DNA of 7,807 nt from Calditrichota bacterium. GTDB taxonomy: Bacteria > Zhuqueibacterota > Zhuqueibacteria > Residuimicrobiales > Krinioviventaceae. Positions 7,086-7,807 of the stretch are shown one piece after another. Where the stretch lies: the NCBI GenBank assembly GCA_003818595.1, contig RPQV01000146.1:1-7807 (forward strand), given 5' to 3'. The translations under genes were made by a program, and so were the position numbers. Within the stretch, counting starts at the first letter, position 1; each line of letters opens with the position of its first letter. Under the pieces are notes generated by a model. It had not been told where the DNA came from, did not search any database, and was given only the letters and a program-made list of their open reading frames with translations.

Positions 7086-7807
7086 TTATTTAATCAGCAT
7101 CATCCGATGCGAAGCGGTGAAATCTTTCGCCTGCAGGTGAAGCATGTAAACACCGCTGGGAACCGGTTGACCATCCTGATTCAAGGCATCCCATTGGATC
7201 GCATGCTCGCCGGCATTCATATCCGCATCATGCAGAACCTTAATCAACTGGCCGAGGGAATTATAAATGCGAAGCGTGACCCTCTGATCTTCGGGAATTG
7301 CGAAATGAATGAGGGTTGTCGGATTGAATGGATTGGGATAATTGCCATATAAGGCGTATTCATCCGGCGTGCTTTCAGAACCACCGGCTGCCAATTTTCC
7401 CAATAATGCCGTACCCACTTCGCATTCCAGCTCGCCCAGCTGCGTCGGCCCGCTATTGGGATAATCAATAATGATCTTGACATAACGGGCATTCACTGCC
7501 GGAAAGACATGCTGCTGCCATTTTGCCTTGTCCTGGAATCCGTCATACACGGTTATGAAATCAATGTCTTTTGTAGTTTTTGTGGAAACCTGAATTCGGA
7601 ACCGTTTCACCCACCGATTATCATAGCCGACATTGGTGTCAACCAGGAGATTCACCTTATGCAGCGCCTTGATGCTGCCATCGGCAAAAGCAAAAATGGC
7701 GCGCGGTGAACTGCTTTTGGTTGTGACTGTACCATCCCAACCTACGGTTACGCCGTCAATAGCATTGCTCCAGGTTTCATTGGTGTAGGTTTCGCTTCCT
7801 TCAACCA
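7086..7807 (-). CDS. Secreted protein with discoidin-like (F5/8 type C) domain and type IX-style sorting tail (5' end outside the window)
   Basis: The frame is open from the right edge to TAA 7086-7088, giving 239 visible residues; the start and signal peptide lie beyond the window. Visible residues 1-130 look like a discoidin / F5/8 type C domain, the fold shared with CBM32 modules. It shows W-S-N-A-I-D-G (12-18), then R-W-V-K-R-F-R-I-Q-V-S-T (64-75), W-Q-Q-H-V (96-100), N-A-R-Y-V-K-I-I-I (105-113) and the closing Q-L-G-E-L-E-C (122-128). Such domains commonly bind glycans or membrane surfaces. A linker leads to N-Y-P-N-P-F-N-P (155-162) and the FlgD-type Ig tail, ending R-M-M-L-I-K. A GTG at 7653-7655 could be mistaken for the start, but the discoidin domain begins well upstream of it. 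The missing N-terminal part may hold a catalytic domain; that cannot be judged here. A strong terminator follows the stop. Confidence 0.88.
   Translation of the reverse strand, partial: VEGSETYTNETWSNAIDGVTVGWDGTVTTKSSSPRAIFAFADGSIKALHKVNLLVDTNVGYDNRWVKRFRIQVSTKTTKDIDFITVYDGFQDKAKWQQHVFPAVNARYVKIIIDYPNSGPTQLGELECEVGTALLGKLAAGGSESTPDEYALYGNYPNPFNPTTLIHFAIPEDQRVTLRIYNSLGQLIKVLHDADMNAGEHAIQWDALNQDGQPVPSGVYMLHLQAKDFTASHRMMLIK

Overview
The window reads as chromosomal DNA from an FCB-group bacterium. Four different genes end in the same kind of C-terminal tail: a [NY][FY]PNPFN motif, then a FlgD-type Ig-like beta-sandwich ending in K-M-x-L-x-K/R. Such tails are typical of type IX (Por) secretion cargo and of proteins from Calditrichota, KSB1, Ignavibacteria, Marinimicrobia and similar candidate phyla. 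A KSB1/Calditrichota-like source is my best guess, but it rests only on tail style and gene content. There is no ribosomal RNA, tRNA, CRISPR array, insertion sequence or phage gene in view.

Layout from left to right. Bases 1-270 (+) are the last 89 codons of a secreted protein. Its stop overlaps the start of a two-domain ribonuclease H (267-974, +). A convergent 708-residue secreted subtilisin-like protease follows (1003-3129, -) with its own likely promoter and a strong ribosome binding site. Next, on the minus strand, come a 4'-phosphopantetheinyl transferase (3273-4004) and a type II thioesterase (4001-4774), joined by a 4-base stop/start overlap. Upstream of them is a 665-residue secreted protein with seven propeller-like repeats (4888-6885, -). 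A clear intrinsic terminator (7024-7064) separates it from the 3' part of another secreted protein carrying a discoidin-like (F5/8 type C) domain (7086 to the right edge, -).

How the genes work together. The thioesterase and phosphopantetheinyl transferase are the classic helper pair of non-ribosomal peptide or polyketide assembly lines: one installs the carrier-protein arm, the other clears wrong acyl groups. No synthetase is in the window, so their client must lie elsewhere. The secreted proteins look like independent exported cargo (a protease, a propeller-like protein and a probable glycan- or surface-binding protein) using a common export or anchoring route. Ribonuclease H is a housekeeping gene that appears translationally coupled to a cargo gene. 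Every intergenic stretch is shorter than 150 bases. I see no convincing new defence or mobile system here; the most unusual points are the orphan helper pair and the seven-repeat secreted protein.
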